From positions 3,410,001-3,474,000 of the forward strand of contig NZ_CP060496.1 in assembly GCF_014400405.1 (NCBI RefSeq): DNA of 64,000 nt, written 5' to 3'. The notes beneath the pieces were generated by a model, which worked only from the letters and a program-made list of their open reading frames with translations, made no database searches and was not told the DNA's origin. Shown here one piece after another: positions 1 through 9,049 of the stretch (its first letter is position 1; the number at the start of each line of letters is the position of its first letter). Source of the DNA: Brachybacterium sp. Z12 (GTDB taxonomy: Bacteria > Actinomycetota > Actinomycetes > Actinomycetales > Dermabacteraceae). A program made the position numbers and the translations under genes.

Positions 1-272
1 CAGCTGGAGCCCGGGGGCACGGCCGGAGGCGTTCCCGGACCCGAGGGAGCCGGGCAGGCTCGCACCGATCCCGAACGGGACGATGGCCAGCTTCTGGAGC
101 ACCTCTCCGCTCTCCCGGTCCAGCAGCCACACCGAGTGCAGCGCGATGTAGTCGACGTGGGAGACAGTCACCGCGAGGATGTGCCGCTGGGTGATGACGT
201 TCCAGTACTCCCAGCGCTTGTTGCGGCCCCAACGCCGACGGCCTCCCTGGCGTGCACCGATCCCGGAGGTGT
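1..272 (-). pseudogene. DUF2804 protein, 3' portion (interrupted, runs off the left edge)
   Basis: The reverse strand is open from 272 to the window edge. It encodes a stretch containing GRNKRWEYWNVIT followed by SHVDY and LLDRESGE, the hallmark core of DUF2804 proteins, whose function is unknown. There is no start codon of its own: it reads in frame from the truncated resolvase at 273-603. The matching N-terminal part of a DUF2804 protein lies at 1905-2009 on the same strand, so one gene has been split by the intervening cassette. The 3' end is outside the window. Confidence 0.75.
266..272. repeat. left 7-bp direct repeat (GAGGTGT)
   Basis: GAGGTGT recurs at 1904-1910. The two copies sit exactly where the two halves of the DUF2804 reading frame break off, so they look like a target-site duplication or a short recombination junction. 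Confidence 0.5.
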
Positions 273-603
273 TGTGAAGGGACTGCCGCACGTTTAGGTG
301 ACAGTTAGGGTCGTAGACGCTGCCTCCGAGACTGAGCGCCACTCCCTTGATGGTGAGCTCGTCCGCGATGTCCCTCGCGTCCGGGAGCGAGCGGGCCAGC
401 CGGTCGAGCTTGGTCACCACCAGGGTGTCGCCGTCCTGGGTCGCGGCCAGCGCTTCGCGCAGCCCGGGCCGGGCGCGGGTCGTTCCGGTCAGGCCGTGGT
501 CGGAGTAGATGTTCTTGTTCTCGACTCCGAGGCGCTCGAGTGCTTCCCGTTGGGCGGAGAGGTCTTGCTCGAGAGTCGAGACGCGCGCGTAGCCGACATG
601 CAT
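273..603 (-). pseudogene. serine recombinase (Tn3-type resolvase), C-terminally truncated
   Basis: Starting at the ATG complementary to 601-603, about 100 residues match the catalytic domain of resolvases: GYARVST with the nucleophile Ser9 and Arg7, then DHGLTGT, LVVTKLDRLARS and LGGSVYDPN. Family members then continue into the E helix and a C-terminal helix-turn-helix, about 185-200 residues in all. Here the sequence instead passes in frame into DUF2804 coding sequence, so the DNA-binding part is missing and recombinase activity is unlikely. It is divergent from cmtR. Confidence 0.8.
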
Positions 604-767
604 GTCCCCAGAGTTGCAGTTGCCCTCCACTCACCGCCGATGTCACCGTACGGGTCTTGCGTACATGACGATCCCTCATAAAAAGTCGTCGAGGAGGAAG
701 CTCGCACGACGTACGGTGGAGGATCCCCTTACGGGCATGCGATCTGGGCTGACGCCTGTGACCGAGT

Positions 768-795
768 GTTCAGTGCGCGCTGTATAGTTCAGTGC
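768..795 (+). promoter_or_regulatory. cmtR-cadD promoter/operator with direct repeat
   Basis: GTTCAGTGC occurs at 768-776 and again at 787-795, 19 bp apart, flanking the candidate -10 hexamer TATAGT (783-788). The cmtR ATG is at 796, only 7 nt beyond the hexamer, so the message is probably leaderless and the repeats are a likely binding site for the CmtR repressor. A convincing -35 is not seen. Confidence 0.45.
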
Positions 796-1155
796 ATGCT
801 GACTATTGCTTCGCGTCTCGACGTGATGAACCGCCTGGGTCGTGCACTGGCCGACCCCACTCGATCCCGGATCATCTTGACCCTGCTCGACCATCCCGCT
901 TACCCGGCGGAACTGGCCCGAGATCTGGACCTGACACGCCCGAACGTGTCCAACCACCTGGCATGCCTGCGCGATTGCGGGATCGTCGTCTCCGAGCCCG
1001 AGGGTCGTCGGACACGATATGAGATCGCCGATTCTCACCTGGCGCAGGCGCTGACGGCACTGGTCGATGCCACCCTGGCAGTGGACGAAGACGCCCCGTG
1101 CATCGATCCCGCCTGCTCGCTTCCCGGATGCGACGCAGCTGGGGAGGGCGCATGA
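796..1155 (+). CDS. cmtR: CmtR-type ArsR-family cadmium/lead-sensing repressor
   Basis: This 119-residue winged-helix repressor of the ArsR/SmtB family has the recognition helix around residues 45-58 (LTRPNVSNHLACL). Cys57, Cys61 and Cys102 fall at the same residue numbers as the three metal-ligand cysteines of M. tuberculosis CmtR, and Cys107 and Cys112 follow in the tail. Metal binding should release the operator and induce cadD. The start at 796 was chosen over the ATG at 766 because it matches the family N-terminus and follows a -10 hexamer by 7 nt. Its stop overlaps the cadD start (ATGA at 1152-1155). Confidence 0.88.
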   Translation: MLTIASRLDVMNRLGRALADPTRSRIILTLLDHPAYPAELARDLDLTRPNVSNHLACLRDCGIVVSEPEGRRTRYEIADSHLAQALTALVDATLAVDEDAPCIDPACSLPGCDAAGEGA

Positions 1156-1753
1156 TCCTCACCTCGGTCTTGCAGGCGATGGGCCTGTTCGCAGCGACCA
1201 ACATCGACGACATCATCGTGCTCTCCCTCTTCTTCGCGCGAGGGGCAGGCCAGCGCGGCACTACCGCCCGCATTCTGGTCGGCCAGTACCTCGGATTCGC
1301 CGGCATCCTAGGTGCCGCGGTCCTGGTGACCATCGGCGCCGGAGCATTCCTGCCCTCGGCAGCCATCCCGTACTTCGGTCTCATCCCTCTGGGCCTCGGC
1401 CTCTGGGCCGCATGGCAGGCCTGGCGCGGAGACGATGACGACGATGACGACGAGGCCAAGGTTGCCGGCAAGAAGGTCGGCGTGTGGACAGTCGCAGGCG
1501 TCACCCTTGCCAACGGCGGCGACAACATCGGCGTCTACACCCCTGTCTTCCTCAGCGTGGAACCTCTCGCAGTAGTCGCCTACTGCATCGTCTTCCTCGC
1601 GCTCGTCGCGGTCCTGGTAGCCCTGGCAAAGTTCGTCGCCACCCGCCCCCGATCGCCGAAGTGCTCGAACGCTGGGAGCACATCCTCTTCCCCATTGTTC
1701 TCATCGGCCTCGGCATCGTGATCCTCGTCAGCGGTGGAGCCTTCGGACTCTGA
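1152..1753 (+). CDS. cadD: CadD-family cadmium resistance transporter (frameshifted)
   Basis: An integral membrane protein of about 200 residues in the CadD/LysE-like family, predicted to export or sequester Cd2+. TNIDD (residues 16-20) and NGGDNIGVY (121-129) are the two conserved polar motifs of the family, and an acidic run of seven Asp occupies the central loop. The frame breaks at a C run (1646-1650). Restoring one base continues into IAEVLERWEHILFP and a last membrane helix ending at 1753. Translationally coupled to cmtR through ATGA. The break is probably a sequencing error, like the others in this window. Confidence 0.8.
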
Positions 1754-1903
1754 CGTAGCGGCAGCGATCCAAACGGCCCCGACTGGACGCACCCCTCTCG
1801 GTTCAGACCGCGACACCTACCTGCAGCCAGTCCTGCGTGATCGCGGCAACAAGACCGCCACGGAGCGCTGCAAAAACCCTGCCACCAAGCGAACGAAGCC
1901 ACA

Positions 1904-1910
1904 GAGGTGT
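1904..1910. repeat. right 7-bp direct repeat (GAGGTGT)
   Basis: Second copy of the repeat at 266-272, at the junction between the cassette and the 5' part of the DUF2804 gene. Confidence 0.5.
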
Positions 1911-2009
1911 CGTGCATCTGGGTGCGGGTGAAACCGAGGGCGCCGGGTTCAGGCCGCCGTCAGGGCCGGTCAGCGGCGTCGGGGTGGTGATCTCGCGCTC
2001 TGGCTGCAT
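1905..2009 (-). pseudogene. DUF2804 protein, 5' portion
   Basis: The ATG complementary to 2007-2009 follows a strong GGAGGA ribosome site. It starts MQPEREITTPTPL and TGPDGGLNP, typical of DUF2804 N-termini. After a one-base frame correction near 1945 it reads AALGFTRTQMHDTS, which should join the HNTSGI and RWEYW part now lying at 1-272. The frame is lost beyond 1904 where cassette sequence begins. Confidence 0.65.
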
Positions 2010-2184
2010 GGGGGTCCTCCGGGGTTCTGAGGCCGAGTGCACGTGGCGCTCTCCTCGGATCAGCGGCACTGCAGGTGCCGAGGTGCGGCCCGGTCAGCGG
2101 GGGCCGGTGACAGCTTGGCCGGCCCGTGCGCCGAGAACCGCGAGTTCCTGGGCGGGAGCGGCCGGCGGGCGGGATACTGGATCG

Positions 2185-2733
2185 ATGACTGCATCACTGC
2201 TGACCGTCGGCCACGGCACCCTGAGCCGCGAGGAGCTCGCGCAGCTGCTGCGCGGCGCGGGGATCGAACAGCTGGTGGACGTGCGCCGCTTCCCCGGCTC
2301 CCGCACGAACGACGCCGCCGCCCGCGGCGCGGTCGAGGAGGTCTGCGCCGAGGCTGGCATCGGCTACCGCTGGGACGAGCGGCTGGGCGGCCGGCGCCGG
2401 CTCACCAAGGACGAGGACGCCGCCTCCCCCGACACCTGGTGGCGGGTGAAGCAGTTCCGCGCCTACGCCGGCTGGACCCGCAGCGAGGAGTTCCGGGCCG
2501 GGATCGAGGAGCTGCGCGGCGACCTCGCTCACGCCCGCACCGCGGTGATGTGCTCGGAGGCGGTGTGGTGGCGCTGCCATCGCCGCCTGATCGCGGATGT
2601 GATGCTGCTCGAGCACGGCAGCGAGGTGCTCGATCTGATGCACTCCGGGAAGCAGACCCCGCACGCGCCGAGCGAGGGGGCGCGGCTCGGCGAGGACGGG
2701 CACGTGGTCTGGGACCTGCCTGACGAGGGCTGA
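2185..2733 (+). CDS. DUF488 family protein
   Basis: 182 residues. It starts TVGHGTLSREELAQLL and continues LVDVRRFPGSR, then AVMCSEAVWWRCHRRLIAD: the signature of DUF488 proteins, whose biochemical role is not settled. A longer reading frame begins at 1837, but the ATG at 2185 starts exactly at the conserved domain and lies 6 nt after GATACT, a possible -10 for a leaderless message. Same strand as the dehydrogenase that follows; apparently intact. Confidence 0.8.
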   Translation: MTASLLTVGHGTLSREELAQLLRGAGIEQLVDVRRFPGSRTNDAAARGAVEEVCAEAGIGYRWDERLGGRRRLTKDEDAASPDTWWRVKQFRAYAGWTRSEEFRAGIEELRGDLAHARTAVMCSEAVWWRCHRRLIADVMLLEHGSEVLDLMHSGKQTPHAPSEGARLGEDGHVVWDLPDEG

Positions 2734-2780
2734 GCCACGGCCCGGCGTGAAAAGCGCTGGCGATCGCGCCGCACGCGATC

Positions 2781-2786
2781 TACCGT
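2781..2786 (+). promoter_or_regulatory. candidate -10 box, leaderless SDR transcript
   Basis: TACCGT ends 7 nt before the ATG at 2794 and no ribosome-binding sequence is present, the arrangement of leaderless actinobacterial messages. Confidence 0.4.
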
Positions 2787-2793
2787 CGGCCCC

Positions 2794-3573
2794 ATGCACT
2801 CCCCCTCCCCGCTCCCCCGCACCGCCCTGCTGACCGGGGTGGGCCGCCGCCGTGGCATCGGCGCCGCGATCGCCCGAGGTCTCGCCGCCGACGGTTTCGA
2901 CCTGGCCCTGAACTATCACGCGCCCTATGACCAGCGGGTGCTCGGGGAGCCGGCCGACGTCGAGCTGCTCGCCGAGGAGCTGCGCGGGCAGGGACGGCGC
3001 GTCGTGCTGGTCCCCGGCGACCTCGAGGACCCCGCCGCCCCCGCCGCCGTGGTCGATGCCGCGCGCGAGGCGCTCGGGACGCTCGGCGCGCTCGTGACCT
3101 GCCACTGCGAGTCGGTCGACTCCTCGATCCTGGACACCACGGTGGAGAGCTTCGATCGGCACTACGCGGTGAACGTGCGCGCCACCTGGCTGCTGCTGAA
3201 GGCCTTCGCCGAGCAGGTGGCCCCGGGCGCCGACACCCCTGGCGGGGCGATGATCGCGCTGACCAGCGACCACACCGTGCACAACCTCCCCTACGGGGCG
3301 ACCAAGGGAGCGCTGGACCGCCTGGTGCTGGCCGGCACCCATGAGCTCGCGGAGCGCGGGATCCGCACCAACGTGATCAACCCCGGGCCGATCGACACCG
3401 GCTGGATGGACGAGGCGACCCACAGCGCCTGTGCGGCGCAGACCCCGGGCGGGGAGATCGGCGGGACCGGCACCGTCGCGGATCTCGTGCGGTTCCTGCT
3501 CTCGGAGCAGGGCGCGTGGATCCGCGGCCAGCTGCTGCTCTCCAACGGCGGTTTCGCGACCCCGGCGCTCTGA
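2794..3573 (+). CDS. short-chain dehydrogenase/reductase (SDR)
   Basis: 259 residues with a Rossmann fold. The cofactor motif reads TGVGRRRGIG (residues 14-23), a slightly expanded TGxxxGxG as in 3-ketoacyl-reductase-like SDRs. The catalytic Tyr167 and Lys171 lie in YGATK, with Ser158 in the usual position. INPGPIDTGW is the typical segment after the active site. Substrate cannot be told from the sequence; the family reduces carbonyls with NAD(P)H. Intact, convergent with the small gene at 3580. Confidence 0.85.
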   Translation: MHSPSPLPRTALLTGVGRRRGIGAAIARGLAADGFDLALNYHAPYDQRVLGEPADVELLAEELRGQGRRVVLVPGDLEDPAAPAAVVDAAREALGTLGALVTCHCESVDSSILDTTVESFDRHYAVNVRATWLLLKAFAEQVAPGADTPGGAMIALTSDHTVHNLPYGATKGALDRLVLAGTHELAERGIRTNVINPGPIDTGWMDEATHSACAAQTPGGEIGGTGTVADLVRFLLSEQGAWIRGQLLLSNGGFATPAL

Positions 3574-3579
3574 GGGGCC

Positions 3580-3762
3580 TCAGGACCCCTCGGCGCGGTG
3601 CTCGGCCGGCACGGTCCCGCAGCGCCAGCAGGGCGCCGACGGGTCCCTCGCCCTGTCACCCTCGGGGACCGCGCCGCACTCGGGGCAGAGCAACCCGCTC
3701 CAGCAGGCCGCGTCCCCGGCAGAGAGATCCAACGGGTCCTGGTCATCCTGTGCATCCATCAT
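3580..3762 (-). CDS. small zinc-ribbon protein
   Basis: 60 residues with two CxxC pairs (CPEC and CWRC) spaced 20 residues apart, suggesting a single zinc ribbon; the N-terminus is acidic. The ATG at 3762 follows GGGAGGAG at good spacing. It begins inside the 3' end of the upstream membrane-protein gene, so the two are probably co-transcribed. Function unknown. Confidence 0.6.
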   Translation of the reverse strand: MMDAQDDQDPLDLSAGDAACWSGLLCPECGAVPEGDRARDPSAPCWRCGTVPAEHRAEGS

Positions 3763-3991
3763 CAGCTCCTCCCGGCGCGTGCTTCGAGGCTACGCCGCCC
3801 TGCAGCAGCAGGTGCGCGAGCGGTGCGGTGATCAGGATCGTGAGCACCACCCGCTCGAACCACAGCATGGCCACGCGCCCCACGCTGACCGGGATGGAGG
3901 TGGCGAGGACCGAGGGCACCAGCGCCGAGAAGAGCATGATCCGGGAGGCGGTCGGCGCCGCGTCGGGGACGGTCGGGGCCGGGGCCTCCAT
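3743..3991 (-). CDS. small membrane protein, possibly DUF2798-like
   Basis: 82 residues with two hydrophobic segments (about 19-35 and 42-63). The pattern of a first helix, a short loop with Trp-Phe-Glu-Arg, and a second helix containing TAPLAHLLL loosely recalls DUF2798 proteins. The ribosome site GAGGAGG near 4019 fits an alternative ATG at 4007 better, but that start would need a frame correction. Downstream of hutI on the same strand. Identification is tentative. Confidence 0.4.
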   Translation of the reverse strand: MEAPAPTVPDAAPTASRIMLFSALVPSVLATSIPVSVGRVAMLWFERVVLTILITAPLAHLLLQGGVASKHAPGGADDGCTG

Positions 3992-4032
3992 GAGCTGCGG
4001 TCGTCATCGTCGACGGCCTCCTCAGGTGGGGG

Positions 4033-5295
4033 TCAGGACTGCGGGATCCCGGCACGCACCACCCGGTGGGTGAGCGGCATGCCGGGGCGGTAGGCGAGGT
4101 GGATCGCCGCGGGGGCATCGAGCACGTGCAGGTCGGCGCGGGCGCCGACGGCGAGGTGGCCGACGTCGCTGCGCCGCAGGGCGAGGGCCCCGCCGCGGGT
4201 GGCGGCGCGGAGCGCCTCGTCCAGGGACAGATGCATCTGCAGCACGGCGGTCGCGACGCAGAAGCTCATGGCGCTGGTGTAGCTGGTGCCGGGGTTGCAG
4301 TTGGAGCCGATCGCGATCTGCGCGCCGGCGTCGAGCAGGTCCCGGGCGGGGGCGAGCGGGGCGCGGGTGGAGAGATCGCAGGCGGGCAGCACGGTCGCGA
4401 CCGTCGGCCCCTGATCGACCGCGAGCCTGCCCGGGCCGTCCCCGGCGGCGGTGGGCCGGGAGGCGGTCGCCGCGAGGGCCTCGAGATCGGCCGACGAGAG
4501 GTGGTTGAGGTGGTCCACGCTCGCGGCGCCCAGTGTCGCGGCCAGCTCCACGCCTCCCGAGCGGCCCAGCTGGTTGCCGTGCACGCGCAGGCCCAGGCCC
4601 GCCGCCGCACCGGCGCGCAGCACCCGCTCGGACTGGGCGGGGTCGAAGGCGCCCTCCTCGCAGAACACGTCGATCCAGCGCACGTGCGGGGCGACGGCGG
4701 CGAGCATCTCGCCGGTGACCAGGTCGACGTACTCCTCGGCGCGGCCGGCGAACTCGCCCGGCACCAGGTGCGCGCCGAGGAAGGTGCCCTCGTCGAGCTC
4801 ACCGGCCGCGACCAGCGCGGAGACCAGGCGCGCGGCCTCGAGCTCGTGCTCGACGGTGAGGCCGTAGCCGGTCTTGGTCTCGAGCGTGGTGGTGCCTCCC
4901 GCGACCGCCTCGGCGATCCGGGCGCGCACCAGCGCGGTCAGGCGCTGCGGGGAAGCGGCGCGGGTGGCCTCGGTGGTCACGCCGATGCCGCCGGCCTGGT
5001 AGGCGCGGCCCGCCATGCGGGCCTCGAACTCCGCGGCCCGGTCCCCGTCGAAGACCAGGTGGGAGTGGGAGTCCACCCAGCCGGGCAGCACGGCGCGACC
5101 GCCGAGGTCCTCGGCATGATCGGCCGACGGGGCCTGTGCGGTGGGGCCGGTCCAGGCGATCGTGCCGTCCTCGATCACCAGGGCCGCATCGCGCAGCACC
5201 TGCTCCTCGGCGACGCCGCCCGGGCGGGCGGGGTCATCGAGGGCGGGATCCAGGGTCCACAGCTCGGAGATGCCGGTCAGCAGGGTGCTGGTCAT
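4033..5295 (-). CDS. hutI: imidazolonepropionase
   Basis: 420 residues of the amidohydrolase superfamily. The enzyme hydrolyses 4-imidazolone-5-propanoate to N-formimidoyl-glutamate, the third step of histidine degradation. The metal-binding DSHSHLVF motif lies near residue 75, TKTGYGL and HLVPGEF follow, and GSNCNPGTSY, typical of HutI, lies near residue 345. A ribosome site GAGGAG precedes the ATG at 5295. It lies 15 nt after hutU and should be in one operon with it. Intact. Confidence 0.93.
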   Translation of the reverse strand: MTSTLLTGISELWTLDPALDDPARPGGVAEEQVLRDAALVIEDGTIAWTGPTAQAPSADHAEDLGGRAVLPGWVDSHSHLVFDGDRAAEFEARMAGRAYQAGGIGVTTEATRAASPQRLTALVRARIAEAVAGGTTTLETKTGYGLTVEHELEAARLVSALVAAGELDEGTFLGAHLVPGEFAGRAEEYVDLVTGEMLAAVAPHVRWIDVFCEEGAFDPAQSERVLRAGAAAGLGLRVHGNQLGRSGGVELAATLGAASVDHLNHLSSADLEALAATASRPTAAGDGPGRLAVDQGPTVATVLPACDLSTRAPLAPARDLLDAGAQIAIGSNCNPGTSYTSAMSFCVATAVLQMHLSLDEALRAATRGGALALRRSDVGHLAVGARADLHVLDAPAAIHLAYRPGMPLTHRVVRAGIPQS

Positions 5296-5310
5296 GGTGG
5301 GCTCCTCGGG

Positions 5311-6995
5311 TCAGTCCCGGCGCACAGGCGTCATCGGCACCCGGACGCCGCGTTCGTGGGCGACCTCGTCGGCGCGGGAGTAGCCGGCGTCGACGTGGCG
5401 GATGACGCCCATCGCGGGGTCGTTGGTCAGCAGGCGCTCGAGCTTCTGGCGGGCGAGCGGGGTGCCGTCGGCGACGCCCACCTGGCCGGCGTGGATCGAG
5501 CGACCGATGCCCACGCCGCCGCCGTGGTGGATCGACACCCAGGTCGCGCCCGAGGACGCGGCGGTCAGGGCGTTCAGCAGGGGCCAGTCGGCGATCGCGT
5601 CGGAGCCATCGAGCATGGACTCGGTCTCGCGGTAGGGGAGGCGACGGAGCCGGAGTCGAGGTGGTCGCGGCCGATCACGATCGGGGCCTTGACCTTCCCG
5701 TCGCGCACGAGGTCGTTGAAGAGCATGCCGGCCCGGTGCCGCTCTCCGTAGCCGAGCCAGCAGATGCGGGCGGGCAGGCCCTCGAACTCGACGAACTCCT
5801 CCGCCGCGTCGAGCCAGCGGTGCAGGTGCTCGTCGTCGGGGAAGAGCTCCTTGAGCGCCGCGTCGGTGACCTTGATGTCCTCGGGGTCGCCCGAGAGCGC
5901 GACCCAGCGGAAGGGTCCCAGGCCCTCGCAGAACAGGGGCCGGATGTAGGCGGGCACGAAGCCGGGGAACTCGAAGGCGCGGTCGTAACCGGCGTGGCGG
6001 GCCTCGTCGCGGATCGAGTTGCCGTAGTCGAACACCTCGGCGCCGGCGTCCTGGAACTCGACCATGGCGCGCACCTGGCGGGCCATCGACTCGCGAGCCT
6101 TCTTGGTGAAGCCCTCCTCGTCGGCCTCCGCTTCCCGGTGCCACTCCTCGACGGGGATCTCGGTAGGGAGGTAGCTCAGCGGGTCGTGGGCGGAGGTCTG
6201 ATCGGTGACCACGTCGATCTGCAGGTCACCGGCCCGATGACGCTCGAGCAGCGCGGGGAACACCTCCGCCGCGTTGCCGACGATGCCGATCGAGAGGCCC
6301 TTCTTCTCGGCCTTGGCGGCGCCCGCGCGGACGATCGCGTCGTCGAGGTCGTCGGCGATCTCGTGGCAGTAGCGCTTGGCGACCCGGCGCTCGAGGCGGG
6401 TGCGGTCCACGTCAACGATCAGGCACACCCCGCCGTTCAGCGTCACGGCCAGCGGCTGGGCGCCGCCCATGCCGCCGCAGCCGCCGGTGAGGGTGATGGT
6501 GCCGGCGAGGGTGCCGCCGAAGCGCTTCTGCGCGATGGCGGCGAAGGTCTCAAAGGTGCCCTGGAGGATGCCCTGGGTGGCGATGTAGATCCAGGACCCG
6601 GCGGTCATCTGGCCGTACATCATCAGACCCTCGGCCTCGAGCTTGCGGAACTCGGGCCAGGTCGCCCAGTCGCCCACGAGGTTGGAGTTCGCGAGCAGCA
6701 CGCGGGGCGCCCACTCGTTCGTGCGCAGCACGCCGACGGGCTTGCCGGACTGGACCAGGAGGGTCTCGTCCTCCTCGAGGTCCCTCAGGGTCTCGACGAT
6801 CGCGTCGAAGGCCTCCCAGGAGCGGGCGGCGCGGCCGGTGCCGCCGTAGACGACGAGGTCGTCGGGGCGTTCGGCGACCTCGGGGTCGAGGTTGTTCATG
6901 AGCATCCGCAGCGGGGCTTCGGTCTGCCAGGACTTCGCGCTGAGGGTGGTGCCGCGGGCGGCGCGGACGGGGCGGGCTCCGGGGAGGGTCATCAT
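5311..6995 (-). CDS. hutU: urocanate hydratase (frameshifted)
   Basis: About 561 residues, the usual length for urocanase, which converts urocanate to imidazolonepropionate using tightly bound NAD+. [27 protein letters not shown] and [10 protein letters not shown] are all conserved family segments. The frame breaks in the run at 5635-5638; one added base rejoins it to [14 protein letters not shown] and [16 protein letters not shown] at 6995 follows AGGAGCC. First gene of the hutU-hutI unit. No hutH (histidine ammonia-lyase) is present in the window. Confidence 0.9.
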
Positions 6996-7163
6996 CGGCT
7001 CCTGGGTCGGGGACTGCTCGTGGTGCCTGGGGTGGTTCGATCCAGGACACCACCGCCGACGGGGCGGGTGAAGGGTGCGGCCGACGCTTGTGTCCGGCAT
7101 ACCGGACTGAGCACCGGATTGAGCAGGTTTTCGCGCGGATCGGTGCTCGTCGTGCCCGATCCG

Positions 7164-7957
7164 CTACCTGGTGGTTGCCGGATCCGTGGGGCGGCGCCCT
7201 CCCAGGCGGCGGGTGATCTCCTCGGCGGCGGTGCGCACGGCGCTCGCGCAGCGCTCACGGTCGGCCTCGGACGTCCGCGCCTCCTCGAAGGTGATCGCGA
7301 CCGAGGCGGCGGGCCAGCCGGCGTGGTCGTGCACGACCGCTGCGACCGAGGCCAGCTCCTCGGTGACCTCTCCGCTCTCGTGGGCGATCCCGTCGGCCCG
7401 CACCCTGGTGAGCAGCTCGCGCAGGTCCCGGGGCTCTCCGGGCCGGTCACCGCGGTGCGGGAGGTGAAGTCCTCGCGGGTGCCGAACAGGGCGCGCAGCT
7501 GGGCGCGGGGAAGCTCGGCGAGGATCGCGCGGCCGCTCGCGGTGAGGTGCGCGGACAGCCGCACCCCGACATCGGTGACCAGGCTGGGGCGGTTCCGGGC
7601 GCGCTCTTCGACGATGTACAGCGCGTCCCGGCCGTGCAGCACCGCGAGGTGCCCGGATTCGCCGACCTCGTCGACCATCGCCTCGATCACCCGTCGGCCG
7701 ATCCGTGCCAGCGGCTCCTGGCGCAGGTACGCGCCGGAGAGCTCATGGGAGGCAGGGCCCAGCCCATACAGCCGCTCCTGACCCAGATGCATCACGTAGC
7801 CGTGCTCGACGAGGGTCGCGAGCAGGTCGTAGGTGCGTGAGCGGGGCAGGCCCAGCTGCTCGGCGATCCGCGCCGCGGGGACAGGTGCGCGGCGCGAGGC
7901 GAGGAAGGTCAGCAGACGCAGCGTCGCATCGGCCGCCGGGACTTTCGGGGGTGCCAT
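7164..7957 (-). CDS. IclR-family regulator, probable hut repressor (frameshifted)
   Basis: About 265 residues: an N-terminal winged helix (ATLRLLTFLASR to RSRTYDLLATLVEHG) followed by the IclR ligand-binding domain (LSAHLTASGRAILAELP). The frame breaks at 7430-7433; adding one base gives ESPRDLRELLTRVRADGIA and the normal C-terminus. It lies between hutU and the divergent hutG, 43 bp from the latter, which suggests control of histidine utilisation. The ATG at 7957 is preferred to 7975 and 8011 because it starts next to the DNA-binding domain. Confidence 0.82.
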
Positions 7958-8000
7958 GATGGGCAAGGATGCCATCCGCACGACGAGGTGAGGAGCCCGG

Positions 8001-9049
8001 ATGACGAACACGCCCGCTGCGGAGGCGACCGGCCCGGCCCCGGTCTGGACCGGTCGGCACGACGGGGACGGCCCCGAGCACGCCCGCTGGCATCAGCTGG
8101 TGCGCGGGGAGGACGCGGATCCGGCGGAGCCCCATGTCGCGCTGCTCGGCTTCTGCTCCGACGAGGGGGTGCGCCGCAATCGCGGCCGGATCGGTGCGGC
8201 CGACGGCCCCGCCGCGCTGCGCCGGGCGCTCGCCCCGCTGGCCCTGCACGGGGGCCGCTCGCCCGCGGCGAGGTGGAGCTGCACGATCTCGGCGATGCAG
8301 AGACGGTCGGTGAGGATCTCGAGGCAGGCCAGGCTGCTGCGGCCGCACTGACCAGGCGCGCAGTGGACAGACCCGGCTCGCGCCTCACCGTGGTGCTCGG
8401 GGGCGGGCATGAGACGGCCTGGTCCTCGTACGGCGGGCTGATCGGCTCGGGTCTCGGGCCGGGGTCAGGGCAGCGCTGGGGTGTGCTGAACCTCGATGCC
8501 CACTTCGATCTGCGCAGCGAGCCACGGCCCACCTCCGGGACCCCGTTCGCGCAGATGGCGGACGCCGAGCGGGCGGCCGGTCGCGAGCTGCGCTATGCGG
8601 CGCTCGGGATCGCCGAGCCCTCGAACACCGGGGCGCTGTTCGCGACGGCCCACGAGCTCGGGGTGCGCTGGTGGACCGATCAGGAGTGCCTCGATACGGG
8701 GGCCGGGGGCATCCGTCGCTTCGTCGAGGAGTTCACGGCCGGCCTGGATGTCCTCTACCTGACCATCGATCTGGACGTGCTGCCCGCGGCGACCGCGCCG
8801 GGGGTCTCGGCACCGGCCGCCTACGGGGTGCCGCTGCCGCTGATCGCCGCCGCGGTGCAGGCTGCGGCCGGCAGCGGGAAGCTCGCCCTGCTGGATGTGG
8901 TGGAGCTGAACCCGTCCCTGGACATCGACGGACGCACCGCCCGCGCCGCCGCTCGGCTGATCGACGACGCTGTGCGCGCTGTCGCCGGGATTGACGTGCA
9001 TGACCGGATCGACGTGCAAGACCGACGTGCATGGAAGGGCCGCTGGTGA
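8001..9049 (+). CDS. hutG: formimidoylglutamase (frameshifted)
   Basis: About 350 residues of the arginase/agmatinase fold, expected to hydrolyse N-formimidoyl-glutamate to glutamate and formamide. Mn-binding motifs are present: [17 protein letters not shown] and [11 protein letters not shown], then [12 protein letters not shown]. The frame shifts at the G run near 8251-8255. The C-terminus is odd: the last residues and the TGA stop come from a 54-bp palindromic repeat (9037-9090). Divergent from the IclR gene. Confidence 0.88.

Larger units (their letters stand above)
273..1903. mobile_element. cadmium-resistance/resolvase cassette inserted in a DUF2804 gene
   Basis: This 1,631-bp segment carries a 3'-truncated serine resolvase on the minus strand and cmtR-cadD on the plus strand. 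It is bounded by GAGGTGT repeats and by the two halves of a DUF2804 gene. The ends share only TGTG/CACA; no long terminal inverted repeat and no transposase is visible, so it is probably a remnant of a larger resolvase-bearing transposon or a passenger cassette. Confidence 0.6.

Noticed and set aside
5661..7781. Long plus-strand frame (706 codons) across hutU and the IclR gene.
   Set aside because: Shadow frame over two recognisable genes.
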